Source: Mangifera indica (taxonomy: Eukaryota; Streptophyta; Magnoliopsida; Sapindales; Anacardiaceae). Taken from it: DNA of 64,000 bases. Under the pieces are notes generated by a model. That model was not told the origin of the DNA and made no database searches. It saw nothing but the letters and a program-made list of their open reading frames with translations. This document shows positions 47,601-61,258 of the stretch, piece after piece; within the stretch, counting starts at the first letter, position 1; each line of letters starts with the position of its first letter. The translations under genes and the position numbers were made by a program. The stretch is from the NCBI RefSeq assembly GCF_011075055.1, contig NC_058145.1:16117894-16181893 (forward strand), written 5' to 3'.

Positions 47601-50600
47601 CTTAATCTGATTGGTAATGGTTCCACCATACCTTGACATATTAAAGAGGCAGAAAGATTTCAGAAATGACCCATTCATATAAATAAATCATAGTAGTAAA
47701 TTCAAAAACAAAGAACCTTAAAAACCAACAATTAGGCAAGTGGAACAAACAATAGTATTCCAAATGATGGAGGTAGCTTAACCAAAAAGTAAGGGGGGTG
47801 CTAGAGCTAATAACAGTAGGACATTACGTATTGACTTAAGCTTTCTAGTCAAAAGCTAACTTAACACACAAAAAATTAATTTCTAGTTCATTAATATCTA
47901 AAGTATTTGTGTGGTTACACCCTTTTAAAGACATCCCCAAAATATGGACTTTGACCATTCCCATTAGATTAAAGTGAATTGAGATCTCTACCCAGGGACA
48001 TCATAACATATATATGGCAAAACTCCACAAGCTATCTGAGAATTTAGGTGTGAAATCAAATGGGTAAACCCTGTATTTGGTTTGAAAATTATCAGCTATT
48101 TTTTCCTCCATGAGACCATAAGCTGTTGTTAAGGTGACAACAATAAATTTATAAGAATAACAAAATAAAAGACAGGGTCCAAAGAATTATCTGCACATAT
48201 ATTTTCTAAATGCTTGAACCAATTACCTAACAATTATCAATCATGCAAGTTTGCCATCATCATCAACAACCACTATCAACCATGCCATGTCAAAGCCTTT
48301 TAAGTCCAATGACGCTCAAGTCATGGGATATGGAGGTGGGCAGCAACATGTATAATCTTTATAGAAAGTAAATATTTGAAAGGAAAGATTTATATGCTAT
48401 GGGCAGAAGCAGCAAAGATTGGCTGGATTAGATCATAGCATTTGGCACTTAAGATATCATGTTTTCCATTGGTATGAGGATGGTTAACTTAAGTCACAGC
48501 ATTAAGGGCAGATGTGGATGACTTTTCACACTAAGTGTGATATAGAATGTGCCAGATTTTGGTGGCTTGGTTGCTTTTGAGATTCTTTTTAAAGTCAAAT
48601 ATCTTCAGCCACAACAATTGGTAGAGATACTAGAAATGATTATATGGGTGTGGGAAAGAGGTTTCTATTCCAAAATGTTTGTGTGGTAGTGTTAATTTAA
48701 TTTTTTAGCTTTCACTTGAAGAATAGTAGAATTGTTGTAAAGAAACCATAGGAACAACTAACTTTTTTATCTTAAAAGAAAACCATTAATTTAGCATGAT
48801 CAAAGAAAATAAAATATCTTGGTTTAAATTTTTACTTGTTTAAATTACTAGTTCTCAATGTTAAATGTTCAAACTTTTTAATTGATCTATTCATTTATTA
48901 GAGAAACTAAAGATAGTGATGAGATTTTTACTATTAAACACAACCAAAATATAAAACTAAATGAGATGCCCTTAAAACAGGAAAGGAAAGCAGTAATTCA
49001 AAACACGTTTATCCATTTAAATGTTCATTAAACTTAAAGGAGCAGTAAGGAGTCATACAATACAAGTATGGATTTAGCAAATCATCAAGCAGAGTCTAAA
49101 CCACTTTTAACGAAAGCATAGATTTTCAGAAAGAATAAAAGTATGGGTACATACTTCTCTTTCCACTCCCAAACCCGTTTGGTGAATTCATCTCTACTCA
49201 TCTCCATTCTTTTTATTCCTTCAGATGCCAACATTCTTTCCACAACCAACTGAACACATCAAGAAAAAGAAAAAGCATATAATCCCCAAAAAAAAAGGTT
49301 TAAATCTGTAAAATCCAAATGTCTGACACCTAATCACAAAGTTTCAATACCTCATTCAATAGTATACACAACAACTGAAAAATGTATTCCATTAAAAACT
49401 GAAACATTGATAAAAGTCAACAAAGATTTGCAAAAATTAATTGTTACATGCATAACAACTTTTTCCACTGATAGCTGCAACATGGATGGTAATCAACAAA
49501 AGATCACATAAATTGATCACTGTAAAACACACACACACCCGCACACAAAAAAAGAGTGATGTAATTGTAGATCCTTTTGGTTAGACAACATACCTGAGTT
49601 GCAATTCCTGCATGATCAGTCCCTGGAAGCCAAAGTGTTGGTCTACCTTTCATTCGATGGTATCTAACCATAATATCCTAGCAAAAAATGCCGTAAAAAG
49701 TAAATAAGTGTAATATACAAAGTGAAGACAAGAAGATGCACATAGAATTACAAGCATTCACGATCTCTAACTAAAATAGGTCTTGACTCTTGAAAACAAG
49801 GAAAGAAAAGAGAAGAGAGTTTAAATCATGTGTGTTAGCAGCCCAGCCAAACAAACACAATAACAGAGAAGTAATTAGTAAACCAGAAATTTAAGCAACA
49901 AACACCAGGAAAGACTGTATAATCCTACTGCTGTATTATATATTCACAGAAAATCCAGATATTCACACAATTCTCCAAGCAGTAGAAAAATGAAAAGTAA
50001 ACAAAGAAAGAAAGAAGGGTGAACTGGAAATTTGAGGAGATAGGACCTCCATCAGCCAATGGCTGTCCAAACCATTACAAAAACCTCTCTGCCCTCTCAC
50101 CATTCACTCTCCACTTTTATTCCTCCTTCCATAACTAACCTTCCAAACTTCCACTCTTAGCAAGGGATTCCCCTATCATATAAATCTTCTAAAATCTCCC
50201 TACTGCCACCTTCTCTGCCTGACCAAATCTCCCAACAGGAGATCCATGCCTCCTGTTGTATGCCTTCAAGGTCAGGTTCTAACAACGTGCAACCACTTGG
50301 AAACGACCATATTTATCATCAAACGCAGAGCAATATAATATAAATGAAAACAAGTCCACTTGGTTTTTAACTTGACACAATAAGGGCATTATTTTAGTTG
50401 GTTTCCACGGTGAACAAGTTACTTCAAATGTCCACATGGAGATCAATTGACAAATCTTTTAAGGATTATGTACCCAAATCATCCAGTGTTGAGTGAATTG
50501 CTTGAATAGAGATTCAAAAAAGAAACAATCTAATTCAGAGTTATAAACAATATAGGATTCCCAATATTACTATAGAAAATAAACCACAAAGAATGAAAGA

Positions 50601-52786
50601 ATGAGAAAAGAATGTACAATAAAAATATTAATGTTGTGAACCTAAAATTGAACATGCAAATTGTAACCCTGAAAACATCTATGATCATCAATCTAAATCA
50701 TCGACAAATTCACACGCTAAGGTGGGTACAGTCTGACCAGTTGCAATGATTTCCAAAAAATTCTATTAGCGCTCTTAATTGGCACACTTGCAAGACAAAA
50801 AAAAAAAAACAGCAATTGTCTATTTAGATATGTAACTACCATCTCAATATTTTGCAAAAAAAAAAAAAAATGGTTGTCTTTTTGGTGCATCTAAAACTAA
50901 AAGGACTGCATTCAAAGGTTATAGGGAGGCTTCAAGTGCACAAAACAGGAAATTCCTTTTGAACATAAATCGATTGCGCTTGGTTATAGAGAATTATAAA
51001 AATGAAATGGTGAAGTTGCTGCAGCCAATTTCCACAGTTTTTTTTCTACCAGACAGAAAAGAGTTTAAAAAATCTGGAGCAACAGTCCACTCAACAAGAC
51101 CCCTTACAATCACAAGAAAACCAAACCCAAAAATCATCTAACCACAGCTTCTAATTTTTTTCTAACAAAAGAAGGCTGCAATATCCTCCAACACTACAAA
51201 TTCAAAAACAAGAAAGAACATGAACCCTATCCCACAAAAATCCATCATCTTCCTCTCAAGCATCATCATAAATCCTTGTATTCTATTCATTCAACTTAAG
51301 AGGCATCAAATCAATTTTTCTCTTTCATTGTATTACAACTCTAAATTTAATGACCCTGTCATTGTCTCCTACTATCTTTATACCAGAATCAAGTAGCCAC
51401 AGTTGGTGATATCAAACTTGCCACATTTACAGATTAAACCATTTTATGATCTTACAGCCTAACTTCAGCCATTGTAAGCTCAGTTCTCAGAGCAATATAA
51501 AACAATAGATATATAAATTTGTTTAATAAAGCTAACTAGGTAGCATACATAAACAAAATACCCAAGGTCAACATTAGAAATTCAAGAAAACCAAACACAT
51601 TGTAATACCAGCATAAATACAGAAAAAAAAAAAGTGAATGAAAAATATAGAAGAGAGCAAGAAAGAAAAATCAAGATGTGCAAGAATATGCATGCATAGC
51701 CCAACAAATATAGGGAGACATCAAACATAATGAAGATTCACACCATGTATAATGTCTGTAAAAACCATCTTTACAACCTCAAGAGTCACAAACATTGCAT
51801 GGCCCATGTGCAAAGAGCCAGTTACATTAGGAGGTGGCATTGATATCACAAAAGGATCACTTCCCCATTCACAGTTTGGCTTAAAATACCCTTGAGACTC
51901 CCACCTAGCAACAACAATGAAATATATCATGAGAGAAAAAAAAAATGTAAGAAGCAACTATCAAAAGCTATGCACAGAGCAATTAGATAAAAAACCAAGG
52001 TCCATTGAGTAACGCATGTGGCAATCTGAAAAATATCATGTAACTAAAAAATTACTTTGGAACACATATATTATAAAAATCAAGCAAATTTAAAGATGGG
52101 GTTCAAAAACAAGCGAGCATAACCATCTATCCTCAGGGCTTGGGAAATAGACTGGAAAGTAGAAAAAAAATCCAGGAGGCAATGTAATTAACTATTACCA
52201 TCTATCCTCGAGGCTTGGTCTGTTTAGAATCTACCCAAAGTATGTTAAATTGTCAGCTCTATTGAAGAAATCGCTCACCTTGTTTTATAACGATTCAAAT
52301 TCCCAGTCACATAATGTTAATGCTTAACAAAAATCATTCTTCAGCCAGACCAAAGTGACCATATAGTATCTTGGTATGCCTTAACAATCGCAAAATGTTT
52401 TAGAACCTTCCTTTAAAATGTTGAAGCTAGGATTTTGAGACTAAAGAATATGCAAAACCAAAAATATCAATTAGAAAATTGTTTAATACCAATTGTATAT
52501 TCTTTCCTCTGAAGTAAAGTCAAATGACTTTGGCAGCCCAGCATTCTCCGCTGCAGCAACTGAATAACACCAAGAATACATTTTTCTAGTCAAAATAACA
52601 TCAATACAAGTCAAAGAAAACAAAAGCAAATAAAACTGCTCAGGAACAGGTACCTCCAAAGAACCTTGGTTTGATAGCATTGAAATGCCACTGAGGGAGC
52701 CTGATGGAACGGCGGCGTCTAGAGAAGATGAGAGGATTGAGTCTGGAAGAAGATAAGAGAGAAGGAGTAGAGACAGATAGAGTCAT
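35664..52786 (-). CDS. Organellar valyl-tRNA synthetase (27 exons)
   Basis: Twenty-seven exons join in frame into 957 aa. From the 5' end: 52786-52654, 52559-52490, 51904-51778, 49677-49594, 49249-49155, 47631-47540, 47337-47284, 46301-46249, 46148-46087, 45682-45607, 44251-44168, 43624-43476, 43347-43230, 43122-43006, 42684-42464, 40962-40873, 39921-39810, 39695-39585, 39425-39288, 38531-38481, 38322-38210, 37910-37763, 37418-37314, 37214-37113, 36862-36790, 36689-36523, 35792-35664. The N-terminus is a Ser/Arg-rich transit peptide. Class-I signatures are HMGH (residues 100-103) and KMSKT (582-586). The editing domain shows TTRPET near 265, the anticodon-binding region lies at about 640-780, and the C-terminus is a coiled-coil tail. 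It charges tRNA-Val in plastids and/or mitochondria. The length fits the organellar, EMB2247-like plant form. All introns are GT-AG. Confidence 0.95.
40352..40768. mobile_element. Solo-LTR-like insertion in a valyl-tRNA synthetase intron
   Basis: A block starting TGTTAGGACTG and ending GGTTCTTAACA, about 417 bp, is flanked by TAGTT and TAGTC, an imperfect 5-bp duplication. The composition is more GC-rich than the intron. The TG...CA ends and flanks fit a solo LTR. I found no internal region or second LTR. It lies between exons 16 and 17. Confidence 0.5.
41156..41532. mobile_element. Palindromic MITE in a valyl-tRNA synthetase intron
   Basis: The ends GGCTGTATTCGAACCGAG and, inverted, GGTTGTATTCGAATCGAG match at 16 of 18 positions. 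The inside is full of GAGCTCGAGCTT-like repeats. No transposase. The target duplication is not clear. It lies between exons 15 and 16. Confidence 0.65.
41812..42045 (+). mobile_element. 3' end of a Ty1/copia retrotransposon in a valyl-tRNA synthetase intron
   Basis: A short frame ending [10 protein letters not shown] then TGA resembles the C-terminus of copia polyproteins. It is followed by the polypurine tract GAGGGGGAG (41850-41858) and an LTR start TGTGACTG. The LTR-like part runs to about 42045 and ends in CA. The rest of the element is missing. It lies in the same intron as the MITE at 41156. Confidence 0.65.
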
Positions 52787-53689
52787 TTGTAATATTACTT
52801 ATTCTTAGTGAAGTTTGAAAAACCCTAGCAATGAAGGAGCTTAGGATTTATGTTTCAGTGGCATAGAATGAGTACAGAGAAGGAAATGGATGATGAAAAA
52901 TTAAGTATCAAATTAAACCCCCAAGGTTTTTGGAAACTCAAGAGACTCCCTATAGTATCAATATTAACTGTCAACCACCTGACGCCTTTATTAGCTTTGA
53001 CAAAAGTGAGGGTAAAGTTGTAAATGATCTGTTAATAAAAACCGAACCTCTTAGCCACCGCTAACTTGTATTATTGTATATAACCAAAACAAAAAAATCT
53101 AACGGCGGGGAAACCTCAAGGGTTTAATGAATTAATTATTTCAATTAATCCCACAACTCTCCCATTTTTTCATACCTAAACCCCGACGCGACACCTGATT
53201 GTTGGAAAACCAAACGATGCATGATACTGGACTTACATAAAATGAATCAAAGACGATGAGGGTTCGATTTATGGGTTTTGAGATTGGTGGCTTTTGTTAA
53301 AGCTGGTGACGGCAGTTTTAGTGATGGTTAGTGGCTGCGCTTTGGGTATGTGGACGATAAATTTTTCGGTGTCGAAGATGAGATTGATTAAGAGTAGAAG
53401 GAAATGAAATGGCTTTGATATATGTCCATGGTTTTGCTATTAGTGCCCTAGTGTTGCAACAGGCTTGTTCTCTGTTCTTCTTTAGGATGCTGTCTTGGTT
53501 GGCTATAAGGCTTCTCTGGACTTTGAAGACACAACTGAAGGCAGTAATTATTGCAATTTCTACGATGGAGGACCTTATTTATTTTTTTATAGAAAATTTA
53601 TCAATTTTGAGAGTCATCGAAGAATGTATCATGAATGTACTTCGTCAAAGAATTTAATCTTTAATCTGTTCATCACTCAACACCTCCAA
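52787..53689. other. Divergent region between the valyl-tRNA synthetase and PPR pseudogene
   Basis: Holds the 5' leader and promoter of the minus-strand synthetase gene. AT-rich parts near 52910-52990 look like decayed repeat. No convincing ORF. Confidence 0.45.
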
Positions 53690-54880
53690 GTTCATTCACG
53701 TCTCCACAGACCCTGGAAACACCAACCTTGTCAATGCCATGTGTGATTCTTTAAGACGAGGCTTGAATTGGGACACACACTTAACGAGATATCAAGTTAT
53801 TCTGAGATGAACAATTCTATTGTTGGGGAAGTTTTGCTGAAGCTTAAGGACCCACTTGATGCTAAATGTGCTCTGGCTTTTCATTGGTCAGCCCACGGGA
53901 AACACTATCAACAAAACTTTTGATCTTATTGTGTCACGATTCATGTTTTGGTTAGAGCCAGGATGCTCATTGGTGCTGGTTTATTAATTGAATCAGTTTT
54001 GAAGAAACATGTAGATGATGATTCAGGGTCCGTGGTTGTTGGTTCATTTCTTGGTAGTTATGAAGTTATGGAGTCAAGTGCGCTTGTATTGGATTTGTTA
54101 GTTCAAACTTGTGCTAAAATGCGAATGTTTGAGTTGGTTTTTCATGTTTGTCCCTACTTGGAAGAACGAGGGTTTAATTCAAGTATTATAATTTCCAATA
54201 CTTTGATTCATGTTGTTACAAAATCTGATAACAGTTGTCTAGCGTAGATCTATGAGTATATGCTGCAAATGATACATTTTGCAACCTTATGTAGACATGT
54301 TGGATAGGATTCATGGGAAGAGATGTTCTCCTTTAGTGATTGTTAAGATTATAGAAGAAGGAAGAACTGAAGAAGGTGGGGTACCTATGAAGCAATGTTA
54401 CAAAAATAGCGTGTTTGTTGATACTATAGCTTACTTATTAATTGTTTATGCTAAGGTAAAACTTGGGAATTTGGACTAAGCATTGGGAAGTGAATGAAGA
54501 AAAAATTAGAGAGGATTTAGTGCAAATTCTTTTGTGCATACTACAATTATGGGAGCCTATTCTAAGGAAGGGAAAATTGAAAAAGCAAATTTCTTGTTGC
54601 GAGAAATGGAAAACATGGTCTTGAAGCCGTATGATGAAACCTTTAATCTTATAATCTATGGCTGTGCAAAGGTAAATAGAGTGGAAGAAGGTTCAAGTAA
54701 GTTTGGGAAAATGTTGGGAAGAAGACTTCTTTCCATCTGTTCAACCTTCAAATGAGATGATAGGAAAGTTGTGTGAGACCAAGATTGCAGAACAGGCCCA
54801 TGTAGTGCTTTATTTAGCATCATTTGGTACTCTTGCTCTTGGAACTGCATCTTAGCTTCTTAAAACTGCAAATGCATATG
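53690..54880 (+). pseudogene. Pentatricopeptide repeat (PPR) protein pseudogene
   Basis: Pieces of one PPR protein can be read in order on the plus strand, but in different frames and with stops. Examples are CDSLRRGLNWDT near 53737, NNSIVGEVLLKLKDPLDAKC (about 53810-53870), VLVRARMLIGAGLLIESVLK (from about 53945), a PPR-like segment in 54279-54470, and MGAYSKEGKIEKANFLLREM (54548 on) with KPYDETFNLIIYGCAKVNRV. PPR proteins bind organellar RNA. Here at least three frameshifts and internal stops (for example TAG at 54245) leave no usable ORF. The 5' start cannot be fixed. Confidence 0.8.
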
Positions 54881-56157
54881 TTCCAGCACTTCTTTTTGTC
54901 TACTGAGAGATATTGTCTTACACACTTGCCATACTTCCTCAGTGTCTCTGTATCCATTTCATTTTCTTCTCACACTAAGACCCCACAAACTATTGAAATA
55001 ACAATTTTTATTCTTTTTTAAGTTTAAAAAATTTTTATACATCTATCTTTTACTTTCCTTAATAAAAACTATGTAAATTACTAATTTATTATTTTTAGTA
55101 AAATTATAAAACTAACTTGAACTAGGGTTTCAATTTCTAATTTGAAATTGAGGACCAAGGTAAACCCATATACTTCTTTTTATTGTTGTTCAAAAGATGA
55201 AGAGATTGAGATCAAATAACGATCTAGATCTCTCCACCACAAAGAACATAAGTACTCCTCAAACTCTAACCCTAATTAGTCTTCAACTTCTTCATATCGA
55301 AGTTTTTATTAAAAGTCTACTAATCTATGTAAGGTTTTGATTTGTACATCGTCATTATTGATAAAAAATTATCATGATCAATTTTTAGATGATGATAATG
55401 AAAATGTATGAAAAAGAAGACAGTTTATTCAAAGTTAGTGATTGAGTTGCTAGATAGTGAGAACATGACTATTCAAAATGGTAATGTAAATGCAAAATTT
55501 GATACTTAAGAGGTTGAAAAGGAGCAAGAGTAAGAGGTAAGGCCGAAGACGAGGAAGAATGGGAGAATGAGGGTTAAGATAAAGAGAAAAGTATTTGCGT
55601 GAGGTTGACAAATCCGAGGGACCAAAAAAAGAGTATCGTTGTTGCTAAGTGAAAAAGAGTTTTGAAGATAAGAGAAATGATTGTACAGGCTGCTTTTTAA
55701 AAAAAATATTTTTTAACCTCCTAAGTGATAGTGTTAATATTGCATTGGTTAATTTTTCAAATGTTTGCGAAATGATTCTATGTAATGGCTTTTATTGATA
55801 GAAATAGATAAGGTTAAATCAATATGGTCTGTTATTGGAAGTTAAGCTAATTAAAGAACAAGGATATGCCATCAAAAATGGCTTGGCAATCGGCCTAGGG
55901 GTGATTAAAATATGGCCAAAGGACTATTTCCCATCCAAAGTATGTTTTTTTTTTAATTCTCACTCTTTAATTTTGAAAATCTCATTTACTCACTTATGAA
56001 CAGTTAAAATTAATTATTTTAAAAGTAAAATTGTTATTTTATCTGTAATATTAAAAATAAACTTAAATTTGAATTCATTTCCCCTGTAAACCCTAAAAAC
56101 TAATAATTTCCCTCTAACCAAACTTTTTAAAAATAGTATTTTCCCCTCTAAGGTTTT
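54881..56157. other. AT-rich intergenic DNA with a dispersed repeat
   Basis: No gene seen. From about 55906 the sequence GGCCAAAGGACTATTTCCC resembles the repeat at 18335 and leads into the large hairpin. Confidence 0.4.
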
Positions 56158-56323
56158 CAAACTTTCAGAGAAAGTTTTTCGATGAATAAGAGCTTCTCCG
56201 ATAATCTTCAAGTAACGTATCCACCCTCCAATGTGTTGCCAGAAGGAGGACACACTGGAGGGTGGGTACATTGAGATTGCCGGAGAAGCTCTTCTTCGCT
56301 GGAAAACTTTATCTAAAAGTTTG
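56158..56323. repeat. Long imperfect inverted repeat (hairpin) just upstream of a GGPPS-like gene
   Basis: The left arm 56158-56236 and right arm 56250-56323 pair over about 75 bp with roughly 80-85 percent match by eye. They are separated by a 13-base loop (TGCCAGAAGGAGG). Well-matched parts are AAGAGCTTCTCCG / CGGAGAAGCTCTT and CCACCCTCCA / TGGAGGGTGG. This could be a foldback MITE or a young hairpin source of small RNAs. It ends 34 bases before the TATA box of the next gene. Confidence 0.75.
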
Positions 56324-56357
56324 GCCTTAAAATAATAAAGTTCGTCGGGTCCAGCTC

Positions 56358-56365
56358 TATATAAA
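56358..56365 (+). promoter_or_regulatory. TATA box of the first GGPPS-like gene
   Basis: TATATAAA, in the context GCTCTATATAAAGAG, lies 96 bases upstream of the proposed ATG at 56454. This is a typical plant distance. Confidence 0.6.
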
Positions 56366-56453
56366 GAGAAAAGAGACTGAAGGAGTAGCAGCAGAAAATA
56401 TTAAAAGAACAGGAAGTTCAGTTCATTTTTTTCATTTTCACTGAAACTATAGA

Positions 56454-57692
56454 ATGTTATTATCACAGATGAGATCTTTCTATCAATCGGTCAGTTTGTT
56501 TTGGTGAGATCCTTCCTTTTATTTACTCGAATGTCGCTTTGGTGTTTTTGTTGATACAGTGTTAATGATTTAATTTAATATCTTTCATTTTTGTATCCAT
56601 AGATGCATAGATATAGTTAAAAATTATTATTCTTTCACAAGCAAAAACCTTATTCCAATTGCAATTACCTCAGTTCTGTTTAACTGTAACTCCATAAACG
56701 GTTTAAGAAAATTCAATGGAAACCCGTTTGGCCAGCGGAAATTCTTCCCCATCAAAGTCCAGGCCAAATCTTTGGAGCTGCCAATGCCAATCACAGCTAC
56801 AAACTTGACGACCAAGTCGAAAGACAGTTTAGCCAGTTTCCCATTTGAAGAATACAGGAGGATGAAGGTGAAGCAAATCAACAAGGAACTAGATGAAGCA
56901 GTTCCATTGCAACATCGGACGAAATTTCACGAGGCAATGAGGTACACTTTTCTCGCCGGAGGAAAACGTATATTTCCTACTCTATATTTTGCCGCCAGTG
57001 AGTTAGTCGGAGGAGATGAGCATTTAGTAATGCCAATGGCTTGTGCAAAAGAAATCATCACGACAATGCTGGTGATTCAGGATGACCTCCCTTGCTTGGA
57101 TAACGACGATATCAGAAGTGGCAAGCCAACCAACCACAAAGTTTTCGGAGAAGGAACCTCAGTTCTAGCTTGTCAAGCTCTTCTCTGCCTCGCCATTCAG
57201 CATTTTACAACCAAGACAAAAAACGTTATTTCCCCTGACCACCTTGTTCGAGCCATTGAAGAGATATGCTCAGCTCTGGGGTCAGAAGGAATCTCGACGG
57301 GGCAGTTTCAGGACATAAACAGTGAGGGAAAACAAGTAAGTTTGAGTGAATTGGAGTTCATTCATATGCAGAAAACTGGGAAGTTTGTAGAGGCGTCAGT
57401 TTTTTGTGGGGCTTTAGTGGGCGGAGGAAATGAAGTAGAGATGCAGAGATCGAGGAAGTATGGGAGGTGTGTAGGGTTAGCATATCAAGTGTGGCCGGAG
57501 ATGGGGGAGAAAGCTGAGAGGGATTCGGTGCGTGATAGGGCCACATATCCAAAGCTAATAGGCGTGGATGAGTCGAAGAAGTATGCCAGACGATTGGTGG
57601 TTCAAACAATTGAAGAGCTTGCTTACTTTGATTCTACAAAGGTTGTCCCCTTGCACCATATGGCTAGCTTTGTTATATCTTGTGGGCATTAG
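56454..57692 (+). CDS. GGPP synthase-like protein lacking the second Asp-rich motif
   Basis: My model is exon 1 56454-56503, intron 56504-56641 (GT-AG), exon 2 56642-57692, giving 366 aa. The large ORF alone has no good upstream ATG. The short exon supplies one in frame and completes an N-terminal, transit-like region. The first Asp-rich motif is present (DDLPCLD, about 164-170). The second, DDxxD, is missing: after YQVW (codon at 57492-57494) ten residues present in the neighbour at 61259 are absent, an in-frame loss of 30 nt. The IPP-binding GGKRxRP is altered to GGKRIFP, and the CxxxC of the sister genes is YFAAS. Synthesis of GGPP by this protein is therefore unlikely. It may be a pseudogene in progress or a non-catalytic partner. 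The frame is otherwise open. Confidence 0.8.
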
Positions 57693-60114
<2,422 letters not shown>

Positions 60115-61258
60115 GTTGTAAAAGCTGTATTCCGCATTGTTCTCTTCTTATTTGATTTGCCTTATGATGAGAGCCTGCCTGTCGGCAATTGAATAACTGA
60201 TATACATGTCAAATGCCAGATTAGAGAAAGGACGTGGAGGACCCTCTGGTTTTTTAACCGGAAACGACACAAATAATAAAATTGTTCTGGCACGTTTGAA
60301 ACATTTATATTTATTCGCCGCTTCAAACTTCTGAGTTTTAAATTGATACATGAAACTTAATTAGAGAGGGTTGCATTTCATTTTCTTGATTAAATTTTCT
60401 GAACCTTATTAAATAATCCACCTTATTAATAAATCAGATTAGCCCCAAAAGTTACGTCTGAGTGGCAGAAGAGATGAATTTCGAGTAAGAGTGGATATGA
60501 TTCAGGTTGAACCGAGATACCCTATGATTCGAGTTTAGCTTAAATAAAAAAATGATCATATTCGAATTTGGCTAGTGTTCATCGAACCAAAATTAAAGCT
60601 CATTTAAGTTGGATTTAAATAAAAAATATTCCACTCAATTTCAATTTCATAATTTGAATAGATAGTTTAAATTTATAATGCAGTTCAATTTAAATTTATA
60701 GTTTAGATTTATAGTTCGATTTCGAGACTCATTAATAAAAAACATTGTTTTTACCCAAATAATAAATAAATCATAAATTTGAACTAAATTGAGTTACAAA
60801 TTCTAACCAAAAATTTAAACTATGAATTCAAGACGATTTGAGTTATAAATTTAAACTATTTATTCGAATTTTAAATTCAAATTAAATCAAATCAAACACA
60901 TATAATTTGAATTTAGCTTGGTTTATAAAACTAATTAAATCTTTTTATTCAAATTTAAATTAACTAAATTCAGTGGAGCCAAATCAACTTCTAAAATAAA
61001 ACTCAATTTAAATTCAATCCTAACCCTAAATATGAGGGCGTATACTCAAATACCACCAACGTTACAAGATGAATTGCTTGTTCAAGACGAGTCCAACGTC
61101 TACAGAGCGTCGGAAATGATGCAGGGTCGTACCATTATCATCTTTTAGTTTATAATTTACCTACAAATTAGAAAATTAAAAATAATTAAACAAATCAGGC
61201 TGTCGTGAGCCGTTGGAATATATATAGATTAAAATATGTTTTTTTTTCAATATAACGG
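60115..61258. other. Intergenic region with decayed AT-rich repeat
   Basis: From about 60490 to 61030 runs a degraded repeat of AATTTAAATTTGAA-like units. It starts near GTGGATATGATTCAGG and ends near TCCTAACCCTAAA, probably an old MITE. No gene seen. Confidence 0.45.
61219..61227 (+). promoter_or_regulatory. TATA-like box of the third GGPPS gene
   Basis: TATATATAG lies 40 bases before the first ATG (61259) and 79 before the second (61298). The spacing favours the second ATG as start. Confidence 0.45.

Noticed and set aside
56772..57692. 306-codon start for the first GGPPS-like gene
   Set aside because: Codon 56772 is TTG, not ATG; a spliced model with an ATG at 56454 explains the N-terminus better.
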